5,783 nt of DNA from Acidobacteriota bacterium (GCA_021817755.1 JAKAGC010000298.1:1-5783), one strand, 5' to 3'. Shown: positions 1 through 5,691, counted from the stretch's first letter. The notes: generated from the sequence alone by a model not told the origin. A program made the numbers and translations.

Positions 1-112
1 AAAAAATAAACTTTGATTAAAAAAAAGTGAGAATCGTACAAAAAAGAGTCATTAATGATCAAAATTCTATGATTAATTGGGGTTCGAAGTAAGGATAATG
101 ATAGAAAAATTA

Positions 113-266
113 AGGATGTTTTAACTCTGAGTGAGAATGACGAAAGAAAAAGTGTGGTTAATTGTACTTTGAGTGAGATTAACCACACAATTTTGTAGGA
201 TGTTTTAACTCTGAGTGAGAATGACGGAAGAAAAAGTGTGGTTAATTACACTTTGAGTGAGATTAA
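113..266. repeat. Pair of 70-bp direct repeats, 84-bp period
   Basis: Two copies, 113-182 and 197-266, match at 67 of 70 positions when read by eye. Each begins AGGATGTTTTAACTCTGAG and ends GAGTGAGATTAA. The three differences are one A/G change after GAATGACG and two in the ATTGTAC/ATTACAC stretch. A 14-bp unrelated spacer separates them. They lie in gene-free DNA upstream of the thioesterase. Each copy contains the words GAGTGAGAATGACG and GAGTGAGATTA, so there is shorter internal repetition as well. No open frame spans them. They could be a dispersed intergenic repeat family, remnants of a small non-autonomous element, or a local duplication. The window alone cannot tell these apart. Confidence 0.9.
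152..188. repeat. 11-bp perfect inverted repeat (hairpin)
   Basis: GTGTGGTTAAT at 152-162 pairs perfectly with ATTAACCACAC at 178-188 across a 15-nt loop. An A-rich tract lies before the left arm and AATTTTGT follows the right arm. It therefore has the rough outline of a weak factor-independent terminator readable from either side, but the stem is AT-rich and the T tract is broken. The left arm is part of the first 70-bp repeat, and most of the right arm lies in the spacer that follows. The second repeat copy has the same left arm (236-246) but no such partner after it. Confidence 0.7.
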
Positions 267-300
267 TCTCACTTGAAACGAGATTAATCTCATTTAAAAC
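259..300. repeat. Two tandem 21-bp palindromic units
   Basis: Units 259-279 and 280-300 match at 19 of 21 positions. Each starts with the perfect 12-bp palindrome GAGATTAATCTC and ends CA(C/T)TT(G/A)AAAC. In the first unit the palindrome extends to 18 bp, AGTGAGATTAATCTCACT at 256-273. The 21-bp period puts the two palindromes two helical turns apart, on the same DNA face, as paired dimeric-protein sites often are. No promoter or gene adjoins them, so an operator role is only a possibility. They may simply be decay products of the repeats just upstream. Confidence 0.75.
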
Positions 301-625
301 AAGAACGTTCGTTGATTGTTCTATGATTTTCAACTTTTTTATAAAATTTCTGATTAAAATTAGATAATTTATTTATTTTAAGAACGTTTCTATTGATAGA
401 AACCATGAATCAATTTTAAAAAATGATGCGGAGAAGAGGGATATAAACATGTTTTTAATATGATTTATTAACCGATAGAATGTGCCATATAGATTCCTAA
501 AATACGATTCTCCATAAATCATCATTGCGAAATGATTTCAAAAAGACCACATCACTCTCCCGATAGACTCCAATTAAAACAATCAAATTGGGATATACAA
601 TTACTTGTTAATTGAATTAAATTAA
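301..625. other. Gene-free AT-rich stretch
   Basis: Stop codons are dense in all frames and no start with a ribosome binding site opens a credible reading frame. The word AAGAACGTT occurs twice (301-309 and 380-388). An inverted repeat lies at 386-403. A small potential RNA hairpin, ATCATT-GCGA-AATGAT with a GNRA-type loop, lies at 521-536. On the minus strand 500-607 is open for about 36 codons but has no ATG. No RNA family or regulatory element is recognised. Confidence 0.6.
386..403. repeat. Short inverted repeat, operator-like
   Basis: GTTTCTAT (386-393) and ATAGAAAC (396-403) are perfect 8-bp inverted arms around a 2-bp centre. The size and spacing resemble a site for a dimeric repressor. 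The nearest gene start is about 330 bp away and no convincing promoter adjoins it, so a function is not supported beyond the symmetry. Confidence 0.4.
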
Positions 626-667
626 TTGACATACCGGACAAAAACGGAATAGATACGCCGGGTCTAC

Positions 668-695
668 TTGACAATGCCTGAAATCCTGATATAAT
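668..695 (+). promoter_or_regulatory. Consensus sigma-70 promoter of the thioesterase gene
   Basis: TTGACA at 668-673 and TATAAT at 690-695 are both exact consensus hexamers, with a 16-bp spacer. Transcription would start near 702 and leave a leader of roughly 35 nt before the TTG start at 738. A second TTGACA at 626-631 has only a poor partner about 18 bp downstream and is probably not used. Confidence 0.85.
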
Positions 696-726
696 TCAAA
701 AAATAGTAAATGTAACGGGAATCGAT

Positions 727-733
727 GAGGTGA
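727..733 (+). promoter_or_regulatory. Ribosome binding site that fixes a TTG start
   Basis: GAGGTGA is complementary to the 16S anti-Shine-Dalgarno tail. The GAGG core sits 7 nt before the TTG at 738-740. An in-frame TGA at 726-728 rules out any earlier start, and the next methionine is far inside the protein, after the FPYAGG motif. Confidence 0.85.
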
Positions 734-737
734 CACT

Positions 738-1478
738 TTGAAAAAATTTCAACTATTTTTCTTTCCTTATGCGGGTGGTTCAATTGCGGCATACCACAGA
801 TGGAGGCCGTATCTCGACCGCCGTATCGATATAAAACTACCGGAACTGTCGGGCCGGGGTAAACGAATCTATGATCCCCTCTATGAAACTCTCGAAGATG
901 CGGTGGATGACATTTTTAAACTGATTAAAGATGATCTCTATAGCCTTCCTTATGCATTTTATGGCCATAGTATGGGCTCGCTGATCGCTTTCGAACTGGC
1001 CAATAAAATCAGGAACCATAATCTACCTGAACCGCAACACATCTTTTTTTCAGGTAGGGGAGCTCCTCATGTTCCCTATGAAGATGATGAAAAACATTAC
1101 CTTTTACCGGACGAGGCATTTAAGAATAAAATAATCGAAATGGGCGGAACACCGAAGGAATTTTTTGAACATCCTGAATTGTTAGCGGTCCTTCTTCCCA
1201 TGATTCGAAGCGATTTTAAAATCGCTGAAACCTATGAATTCAAAGGAACGCTTAAACCCTTTAATAATGATATAACGGTATTCCTGGGAAAAGATGAAAA
1301 AATAAACGCCGATGAAGTCTACGGCTGGAGAGAAGTGACTTCAAAACTGTGCACCCTCCATTTTTTCGAAGGAGGCCACTTTTTTATCAATGATTACTCG
1401 GAACAAATCGTGACCTTTATCAATCACACTCTATTTCATCCCTCAAAAGAAAGTAAACCCTATCCTATCGGTTTTTAA
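738..1478 (+). CDS. Type II thioesterase (GrsT/SrfAD-like alpha/beta hydrolase)
   Basis: The 246-residue product matches stand-alone thioesterases of nonribosomal peptide and polyketide systems in length and motifs. These cytosolic enzymes remove wrong or stalled acyl groups from carrier-protein phosphopantetheine arms. The N-terminal signature FFFPYAGGS (7-15) is typical. The nucleophile elbow GHSMGS gives Ser78, LGKDE gives the probable acid Asp186, and EGGHFF gives His214, so the catalytic triad looks intact. The region between about 105 and 165 would be the lid. Translation starts at TTG, fixed by the ribosome binding site and the upstream stop. It has its own consensus promoter and ends against the convergent thioredoxin-like gene, with stop codons overlapping by 4 bp. 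No synthetase or carrier protein is in the window, so its partner is unknown. The family call is firm; the substrate is not. Confidence 0.92.
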   Translation: MKKFQLFFFPYAGGSIAAYHRWRPYLDRRIDIKLPELSGRGKRIYDPLYETLEDAVDDIFKLIKDDLYSLPYAFYGHSMGSLIAFELANKIRNHNLPEPQHIFFSGRGAPHVPYEDDEKHYLLPDEAFKNKIIEMGGTPKEFFEHPELLAVLLPMIRSDFKIAETYEFKGTLKPFNNDITVFLGKDEKINADEVYGWREVTSKLCTLHFFEGGHFFINDYSEQIVTFINHTLFHPSKESKPYPIGF

Positions 1479-2017
1479 TTCATACAGTTATACTCTTTAA
1501 AAAGCGATAATAACTCGGATATGATGGCTTGCCCTTTATCCCTGGAATAAAAGTTACGGATTTTTTTTATCACTTCCAATTTCTCTATTTCCTTATTCTC
1601 GATCATTTTCCGGTGGTCTTCATAAATCTGCTGCGCAATTTTAGGCCTGGGCCCCCAATAAAATACCAACGAATAATCCTCATCGAGAAAGAAAAACAAG
1701 GGTACTGCCCTTCCCCCCCTGGTTAAGAATTGATCCATTAAATCGAGGTTATCATCCCGGATCAAGATACGAATATCCCAGCTTCCATTGGTTTCGGATA
1801 TTTTTCTCACAATGGGAAGAATAGCCAGCGAATCACCGCAGCCGGGATCGGTTAAAATAATGAGTTTAAGATTCTTAATGCGTTTGATTTCATTTTCGGT
1901 GTCTTCTTCGATTGTGCATCGATTGTAATGTTGAACGTGCATTTCCAGTTTTTCTCCCAGGTGGGAGATATAATCATCATAAACCATTCCACGGTTAAAA
2001 TATTCGCTGAAATTCAT
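1475..2017 (-). CDS. Thioredoxin-family protein with single active-site Cys
   Basis: The 180-residue product looks like the Thioredoxin_9 type of thioredoxin-fold protein. Helical residues 1-45 come first, then a strand and the active-site segment ILTDPGCGDS with Cys60. The usual form in this family is, from memory, WCGD; here Gly59 replaces Trp and there is no CxxC pair. RAVPLFFFLD carries the cis-proline, Pro106, and a WGPRP segment follows, also typical. No signal peptide or membrane segment is seen, so it is probably cytosolic. An ATG 39 bp upstream is in frame, but the strong AAGGAGG site directly before the ATG at 2017 decides the start. It is convergent with the thioesterase and divergent from the alcohol dehydrogenase. 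A redox or bacillithiol/glutathione-type role is possible, but its function is unknown. Confidence 0.85.
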   Translation of the reverse strand: MNFSEYFNRGMVYDDYISHLGEKLEMHVQHYNRCTIEEDTENEIKRIKNLKLIILTDPGCGDSLAILPIVRKISETNGSWDIRILIRDDNLDLMDQFLTRGGRAVPLFFFLDEDYSLVFYWGPRPKIAQQIYEDHRKMIENKEIEKLEVIKKIRNFYSRDKGQAIISELLSLFKEYNCMN

Positions 2018-2021
2018 ATTG

Positions 2022-2028
2022 CCTCCTT
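2022..2028 (-). promoter_or_regulatory. Ribosome binding site of the thioredoxin-like gene
   Basis: Read on the minus strand, AAGGAGG lies 4 nt before the ATG at 2017. It argues against the longer reading frame that begins at 2056, which lacks such a site and would start inside the likely untranslated leader. Confidence 0.85.
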
Positions 2029-2047
2029 CTCGAGATATGATATAAAT

Positions 2048-2076
2048 ATGATACAATTTATGATAATGAATGGCAA
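2048..2076 (-). promoter_or_regulatory. Promoter of the thioredoxin-like gene
   Basis: On the minus strand TTGCCA (2076-2071) and TATCAT (2053-2048) are separated by 17 bp, each one base from consensus. The predicted start near 2041 would leave a leader of about 24 nt. This also supports the short version of the protein, because the upstream ATG would fall at or before the transcription start. Confidence 0.7.
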
Positions 2077-2108
2077 GGTTTTAAAAAAATCAGTTGGATT
2101 TTTTATCC

Positions 2109-2125
2109 TGTCATAAAATGTGACA
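2109..2125. promoter_or_regulatory. Possible operator between divergent promoters
   Basis: TGTCA (2109-2113) and TGACA (2121-2125) form an inverted repeat with a 7-bp centre. It lies between the divergent promoters of the thioredoxin-like gene and the dehydrogenase operon, upstream of both -35 boxes. A third TGTCA occurs at 2169-2173. The arms are short, so chance is a real alternative. Confidence 0.3.
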
Positions 2126-2152
2126 ATAAATATAAAAAAGCGTCGAATTTTC

Positions 2153-2181
2153 TTGTAATCCCGCATCTGTCATTATATAAT
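2153..2181 (+). promoter_or_regulatory. Promoter of the dehydrogenase-PLP enzyme operon
   Basis: TTGTAA at 2153-2158 (4 of 6 consensus bases) and TATAAT at 2176-2181 (exact) are separated by 17 bp. The -10 box is embedded in the 12-bp palindrome CATTATATAATG (2171-2182). Transcription would begin near 2188, giving an unusually short leader of about 13 nt that still includes the AGGA ribosome binding site at 2190-2193. Confidence 0.65.
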
Positions 2182-2200
2182 GTTTTAACAGGAAAAAATT

Positions 2201-3232
2201 ATGAAAGCTATGATTTTGAATCATGTATGTAATCTTTCTGTGGACAGGGAACCACTTCATTTAAAGGATATCGATATCATAGAGCCGCGCGAGAATCAGG
2301 TATTAATAAAACTATCGACTTGCGGTGTGTGCCATACGGAACTGGATGAGATAGAAGGACGAACACCTCCGCCTTGTTTCCCGATGATTCCGGGACACCA
2401 GGGAATCGGACAAATCATTGCCGCGGGTTCGAACGTCACACAATTGAAAATAGGGGATAGAGTGGGGATTGGATGGATTTACCGGGCTTGTGGCGAATGT
2501 TCATTATGCAAAGCCGGTTTGGAGAATTTATGCAGTCGATTTGAAGCAACGGGACGAGACCGTTACGGATGCTACGCGGAATATATGACAGCTTATGAAT
2601 CCTTTGTATACCCGATACCGGCGGTTTTTTCAGATTCGGAAGCGGCTCCGTTATTATGTGCAGGCGCCATCGGATACCGTTCTCTCCGGTTGACAGGGTT
2701 GCAAAATGGTCAAAATTTAGGTTTAACGGGTTTCGGTGCTTCGGCTCATCTTGTCCTTAAAATGGTCAAACACCGGTTTCCCCATTCAAAAGTGTATGTT
2801 TTTGCCCGGAGTAAAGAAGAACAGAGGTTCGCTTTAGAACTGGGTGCTGCCTGGGCAGGGGATACGATGTCGGAACCTCCTGAAAAATTAAGCAGTATGA
2901 TCGATACGACCCCGGTTTGGATGCCCATCGTTGAAGCGATGAAAAACCTGGAACCGGGGGGACGTTTGGTGATTAATGCGATTCGTAAAGAAAATATCGA
3001 TAAGGAATACCTGATGAACCTGGATTATCCGGTGCATCTATGGATGGAAAAAGAGATTAAGAGTGTGGCGAATGTGACACGGGCGGATGTAAAAGAGTTC
3101 CTGGAACTGGCTGCTGAAATCCCGATTAAGCCGGAAGTGGTCGAATATGGCCTGGAAGACGCAAACCGGGCTCTGCTGGAAATCAAAGAGAAAAAAATAC
3201 GGGGAGCAAAAGTATTATGTCTTCACAAATAG
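2201..3232 (+). CDS. Zinc-dependent alcohol dehydrogenase (MDR family, AdhA-like)
   Basis: This 343-residue medium-chain dehydrogenase should oxidise an alcohol or reduce an aldehyde with NAD(P). The catalytic-zinc ligands are Cys44 in CGVCHTE, His66 in PGHQGIG and Cys153 in LLCAGAIGY. Thr46 sits in the proton-relay position. The structural zinc is held by Cys97, Cys100, Cys103 and Cys111. The coenzyme-binding part starts near 170 with GLTGFGASAH, a loop form found in the AdhA/propanol-preferring subgroup. Gln67 replaces the common Glu after the zinc His; from memory this also occurs in that subgroup. No export signal is present. It leads an operon with the Tat-exported PLP enzyme 15 bp downstream. 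The substrate cannot be told; both coenzymes remain possible, as the end of the second strand, VFARSKE, is not a clear NAD or NADP signature. Confidence 0.92.
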   Translation: MKAMILNHVCNLSVDREPLHLKDIDIIEPRENQVLIKLSTCGVCHTELDEIEGRTPPPCFPMIPGHQGIGQIIAAGSNVTQLKIGDRVGIGWIYRACGECSLCKAGLENLCSRFEATGRDRYGCYAEYMTAYESFVYPIPAVFSDSEAAPLLCAGAIGYRSLRLTGLQNGQNLGLTGFGASAHLVLKMVKHRFPHSKVYVFARSKEEQRFALELGAAWAGDTMSEPPEKLSSMIDTTPVWMPIVEAMKNLEPGGRLVINAIRKENIDKEYLMNLDYPVHLWMEKEIKSVANVTRADVKEFLELAAEIPIKPEVVEYGLEDANRALLEIKEKKIRGAKVLCLHK

Positions 3233-3238
3233 AGGGGC

Positions 3239-3244
3239 GGAGGA
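3239..3244 (+). promoter_or_regulatory. Ribosome binding site of the PLP enzyme
   Basis: GGAGGA lies 3 nt before the ATG at 3248, in the 15-bp gap after the dehydrogenase stop. This strong but tightly spaced site supports translation from an operon transcript and includes the twin-arginine segment in the protein. Confidence 0.75.
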
Positions 3245-3247
3245 TTA

Positions 3248-4567
3248 ATGAAACGGCGAAATTTTTTTAAATCCATCATTGGAGCCGCAGGCGCATTGTA
3301 TTTTAATCCGGTTGTGGAAGGAGCTGAAAGCTCCCTTTATCATTTGAAGTTGGGTTACAAAGATTGGAATAAATCTAAAAAGTGGGGAATCACTTCACCC
3401 GATAATGCGGCGTGGAAAAAACTGCGAAAACAATTTTTAATTCCTTCCCGTTATACCTATCTGAATACAGGCGGTCTGGGAGCTTCCCCGGTTCCGGTTA
3501 TTAATAGGGTATTACGAGTAATGGAAAATGAGGAAACCTATCCTTCTCCCAGTCATGATGAGGATAATTCGTTGAAAATTAAAGAAAAGATCGCTACTTT
3601 TCTCGGACCGGGGGTCAAACCTGAACATATTGCTTTTACAAGTACGGCAACGGAAGGAATTAATATCATTATAAATGGACTTCCTTTTGAAAATGGGGAT
3701 GAAATTATCACTTCCTCTCATGAACACGTGGCAATGGAGATTCCATTATTGCATCATATAAAAAAGAATGGCATCATTGTTAAGATGTTCGAGCCCGATT
3801 TGAATAATGCAAAAGCCAATGTGGAACGAATCGAACGGTTGATTACGCCTCGCACACGGTTGATTTTTATCAGCCATGTCACCTGTTCAACCGGCCAGGT
3901 TTTTCCCGTATCCACGATTGGGAATCTCGCCCGTTCCAGAAATATTTTATTTGCTTTGGATGGCGCGCAATCTGTGGGCCAATTGCCTTTCAATATAGCG
4001 GATACCAATGCGGATTTTTACGTGTTCAGTGGGCACAAATGGCTTTTAGGACCCAAACGGACAGGAATTTTATATGTGAACCCCAGGCAAATTTCCTTGT
4101 TATCCCCTTCGATTGTCGGTGCCTTTTCATCGTCATCTCATGATCTTTGGAAAAATAAATTGGAATTGCATCCCACAGCCTCAAAATTCGAATACGGAAC
4201 TCGAAATAATGCATTAATAGAAGGACTGGAAGAAGCATTCGATTTTATCAGTACGATTGGCATATCGAATATATGGAATCACAACCGTTTTCTGGCAGAA
4301 TTGTTTTTAAAAGAAATAAAAAAAATGCCTCGAATCAGGATTCTTTCTCCTGTGGAAGAAGAATACCGGTCTTCGCTGATCACATTCAAGGTCGATGGGG
4401 TAGAAATCGAAAAACTAACGTCTCTTTTAATGAGAGATCAAATCCGTTGCCGTTTGGTATCGGAAGCGGGATTAAATGCAATACGAGTCTCTTTCCATGT
4501 ATATAATGGGGAAAATGATTTATATAAATTGGTAAAATTAATGAAGGATTTTACTTATAAGATTTAA
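3248..4567 (+). CDS. Tat-exported class V aminotransferase-fold PLP enzyme
   Basis: The 439-residue product has a twin-arginine signal: MKRRNFFK, with Arg3-Arg4 and the FFK of the consensus, a short weakly hydrophobic stretch SIIGAAGALYF, and a likely cleavage zone near 23-27. There is no lipobox. The mature part is a class V PLP enzyme of the cysteine desulfurase/isopenicillin N epimerase type. STATEG (132-137) should bind the phosphate, HEH (158-160) stacks on the cofactor, DGAQSVG (238-244) gives Asp238 and Gln241, FSGHKWL gives the Schiff-base Lys264, and Arg413 in IRVSFHVYN is the likely carboxylate-binding Arg. No desulfurase cysteine loop is evident. A known precedent for a Tat-exported member is PvdN, which tailors pyoverdine in Pseudomonas; whether this is equivalent is inference. 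The reaction (epimerase, lyase or aminotransferase) is unresolved. Confidence 0.88.
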   Translation: MKRRNFFKSIIGAAGALYFNPVVEGAESSLYHLKLGYKDWNKSKKWGITSPDNAAWKKLRKQFLIPSRYTYLNTGGLGASPVPVINRVLRVMENEETYPSPSHDEDNSLKIKEKIATFLGPGVKPEHIAFTSTATEGINIIINGLPFENGDEIITSSHEHVAMEIPLLHHIKKNGIIVKMFEPDLNNAKANVERIERLITPRTRLIFISHVTCSTGQVFPVSTIGNLARSRNILFALDGAQSVGQLPFNIADTNADFYVFSGHKWLLGPKRTGILYVNPRQISLLSPSIVGAFSSSSHDLWKNKLELHPTASKFEYGTRNNALIEGLEEAFDFISTIGISNIWNHNRFLAELFLKEIKKMPRIRILSPVEEEYRSSLITFKVDGVEIEKLTSLLMRDQIRCRLVSEAGLNAIRVSFHVYNGENDLYKLVKLMKDFTYKI

Positions 4568-4587
4568 TATCAGGGAAGGAAAAAAGA

Positions 4588-4677
4588 TGGCGGAGAGTCA
4601 GGGATTCGAACCCCGGGACCTCGCAAAAGGTCAACGGTTTTCAAGACCGCCGCAATCGACCGCTCTGCCAACTCTCC
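4588..4677 (-). tRNA. tRNA-Ser (anticodon UGA)
   Basis: Read on the minus strand, the 90-nt gene folds as a class II tRNA. The acceptor stem is GGAGAGT with ACTCTCC, discriminator G, and CCA is encoded. The anticodon loop CTTGAAA gives TGA (plus-strand 4641-4643) on a 5-bp stem. A long variable arm, GACCT-loop-AGGTC, and the T loop TTCGAAT on a 5-bp stem confirm a serine tRNA. It decodes UCA and related UCN codons. It is convergent with the PLP enzyme, whose stop lies 20 bp away. A six-T run directly beyond CCA may help end transcription. Confidence 0.97.
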
Positions 4678-4718
4678 GCTAATCGATTTAATACACTTTT
4701 TATTTGAGTGGCTCCTGT

Positions 4719-4747
4719 ATTGTACCAAAATCCCTCCTGTCTGTCAA
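4719..4747 (-). promoter_or_regulatory. Promoter of tRNA-Ser
   Basis: On the minus strand TTGACA (4747-4742, exact) and TACAAT (4724-4719, one mismatch) are 17 bp apart. The expected start near 4712 leaves about 35 nt of 5' leader for RNase P to remove. A promoter this strong fits a stable RNA gene. Confidence 0.8.
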
Positions 4748-4845
4748 TATCTTTTCACCTTTTCATCCGGTCATTGTATTATTTTCCTGTTTTAAAGTGT
4801 TTTTTGTTGAAATATTTAAGTAGTTTTATGTAAAAAATTGCCTCT

Positions 4846-4858
4846 TTGGTAATACCAA
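4846..4858. promoter_or_regulatory. Upstream operator O1 for the FadR-type regulator
   Basis: TTGGTAATACCAA is a perfect inverted repeat with 6-bp arms and one central base. It fits the TGGT-N3-ACCA pattern known for FadR-subfamily GntR regulators. It lies 32 bp upstream of the -35 box of the regulator gene. A related site is 73 bp downstream, centre to centre. Confidence 0.75.
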
Positions 4859-4890
4859 TATAAGAAAATAAAAATAATTTTATTTTTAAC

Positions 4891-4919
4891 TTGACAAATA
4901 AATTTTAATATAGTAATAT
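4891..4919 (+). promoter_or_regulatory. Promoter of the regulator gene
   Basis: TTGACA at 4891-4896 is exact, and TAATAT at 4914-4919 (4 of 6) follows after 17 bp. The expected start near 4926 falls inside the second operator, so a bound regulator would block initiation. A weak AAGGA at 4943-4947, about 11 nt before the ATG, is the only ribosome binding site in the leader. Confidence 0.7.
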
Positions 4920-4931
4920 TGGTATATCCAA
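4919..4931. promoter_or_regulatory. Operator O2 over the transcription start
   Basis: TTGGTATATCCAA matches O1 at 10 of 13 positions, differing only in the three central bases. Its outer arms TTGG/CCAA are symmetric, and the TTGGTA half is intact. It overlaps the end of the -10 box and the predicted start site, the classic place for repression. Confidence 0.7.
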
Positions 4932-4958
4932 AATAAATGAATAAGGATAAAACGACTT

Positions 4959-5675
4959 ATGGGTATAAAGAAAAAAGAAGTTTTAGAACGATTGATTCAA
5001 TTCGTTAAGGATCAGCAGTTAAAACGAGGCGACAAATTGCCTCCTGAAAGAGAGTTATCCGTACTTCTTAATGTAAGTCGTACAACACTCAGAGAAGGAT
5101 TAAGGATGCTGGAAGCTCGTGGAATTCTTATTTCCAGGAGAGGAAGCGGTATCTATCTTAATCGTGGAGCAGATGTTTTCGATTCTCAACCCGGTGCGGT
5201 TCCAACCGATGAAGATACGGTAATCAAAGATCACCTGGAAGCCCGGTTTTTAATTATTCCGAATATTGCAGCTTGTGCAGCGGAACGGGCGGATGAGAAT
5301 GAAATTAAAGAGCTCCAGGATTGTATTGTTCGATTAAGCCGTGCCATCGTTTCCCGGGAGCTCAATGCTCTTGCGGAATCGGAAGCGGATTTTTTCCGTT
5401 TACTGGCCATAATGACCAAGAATCATAAACTGGTGGGTATTGTCGAGCAGTTGAATTCCGGTATCGAAATTTTCTGGGATTATTTTATTAAGAGTGATGA
5501 ATTTGTGAACAATGTTATATTTGCCGGGTATGTGGAGGTGGTGAATGCGATAAAGCGCCGCGATGTCACGTCAGCCTCCGAACTGGTAAAACGTAACATT
5601 ATCAACTTCTGTGAAGGATTATCCCGTATCAAGAATATTCCTTGCAGAGATTTGTTTGGATTAAAGAAAAATTAA
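4959..5675 (+). CDS. FadR-subfamily GntR transcriptional regulator (FCD domain)
   Basis: The 238-residue product has an N-terminal winged helix (about 5-68). The GntR signature LPPERELSVLLNVSRTTLRE covers 27-46, and the wing ends GSGIYL. A linker leads to an all-helical FCD ligand-binding domain (about 88-220), recognisable from HLEARFLIIPNIAACAAERA. FCD domains sense small acids or related metabolites. The usual metal-binding histidines seem absent: by motif alignment from memory Phe146, Tyr191 and Asn213 stand in their places. Two matching palindromes in its own promoter imply autoregulation. The next gene, a probable glutamate dehydrogenase, begins 29 bp downstream with no terminator between, so the two are likely co-transcribed and the regulator may respond to an amino or keto acid. 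The family is certain; the ligand is unknown. Confidence 0.93.
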   Translation: MGIKKKEVLERLIQFVKDQQLKRGDKLPPERELSVLLNVSRTTLREGLRMLEARGILISRRGSGIYLNRGADVFDSQPGAVPTDEDTVIKDHLEARFLIIPNIAACAAERADENEIKELQDCIVRLSRAIVSRELNALAESEADFFRLLAIMTKNHKLVGIVEQLNSGIEIFWDYFIKSDEFVNNVIFAGYVEVVNAIKRRDVTSASELVKRNIINFCEGLSRIKNIPCRDLFGLKKN

Positions 5676-5691
5676 CCATATATAAACATAT

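Noticed and set aside
152..200. 11-bp inverted repeat as a genuine rho-independent terminator
   Set aside because: The stem is AT-rich, the loop is 15 nt, the T tract is interrupted, and no gene ends just upstream in the window.
113..266. Repeats at the left end as a CRISPR array
   Set aside because: There are only two copies, the repeat is 70 bp and the spacer 14 bp, which does not fit CRISPR proportions, and no cas gene is near.
521..536. ATCATT-GCGA-AATGAT hairpin as a structured RNA
   Set aside because: The 6-bp stem has only one GC pair and there is no promoter, terminator or larger fold around it.
497..607. Minus-strand open stretch of about 36 codons containing ESDVVFLKSFRNDDLWRI
   Set aside because: It looks somewhat protein-like, but it has no ATG, no ribosome binding site and is bounded by stops at both ends. 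It could be a gene remnant; a translated search would decide.
626..655. Second TTGACA as an alternative thioesterase promoter
   Set aside because: The best -10 candidate, TAGATA, matches consensus at only 3 of 6 positions, while a perfect promoter lies closer to the gene.
2018..2056. Longer start for the thioredoxin-like protein, adding 13 residues
   Set aside because: The strong AAGGAGG site lies directly before the internal ATG, and the predicted transcription start falls inside the added segment.
4719..4728. TACCAA next to the tRNA -10 box as a third site for the FadR-type regulator
   Set aside because: Only one half-site is present; the opposite half is not recognisable.
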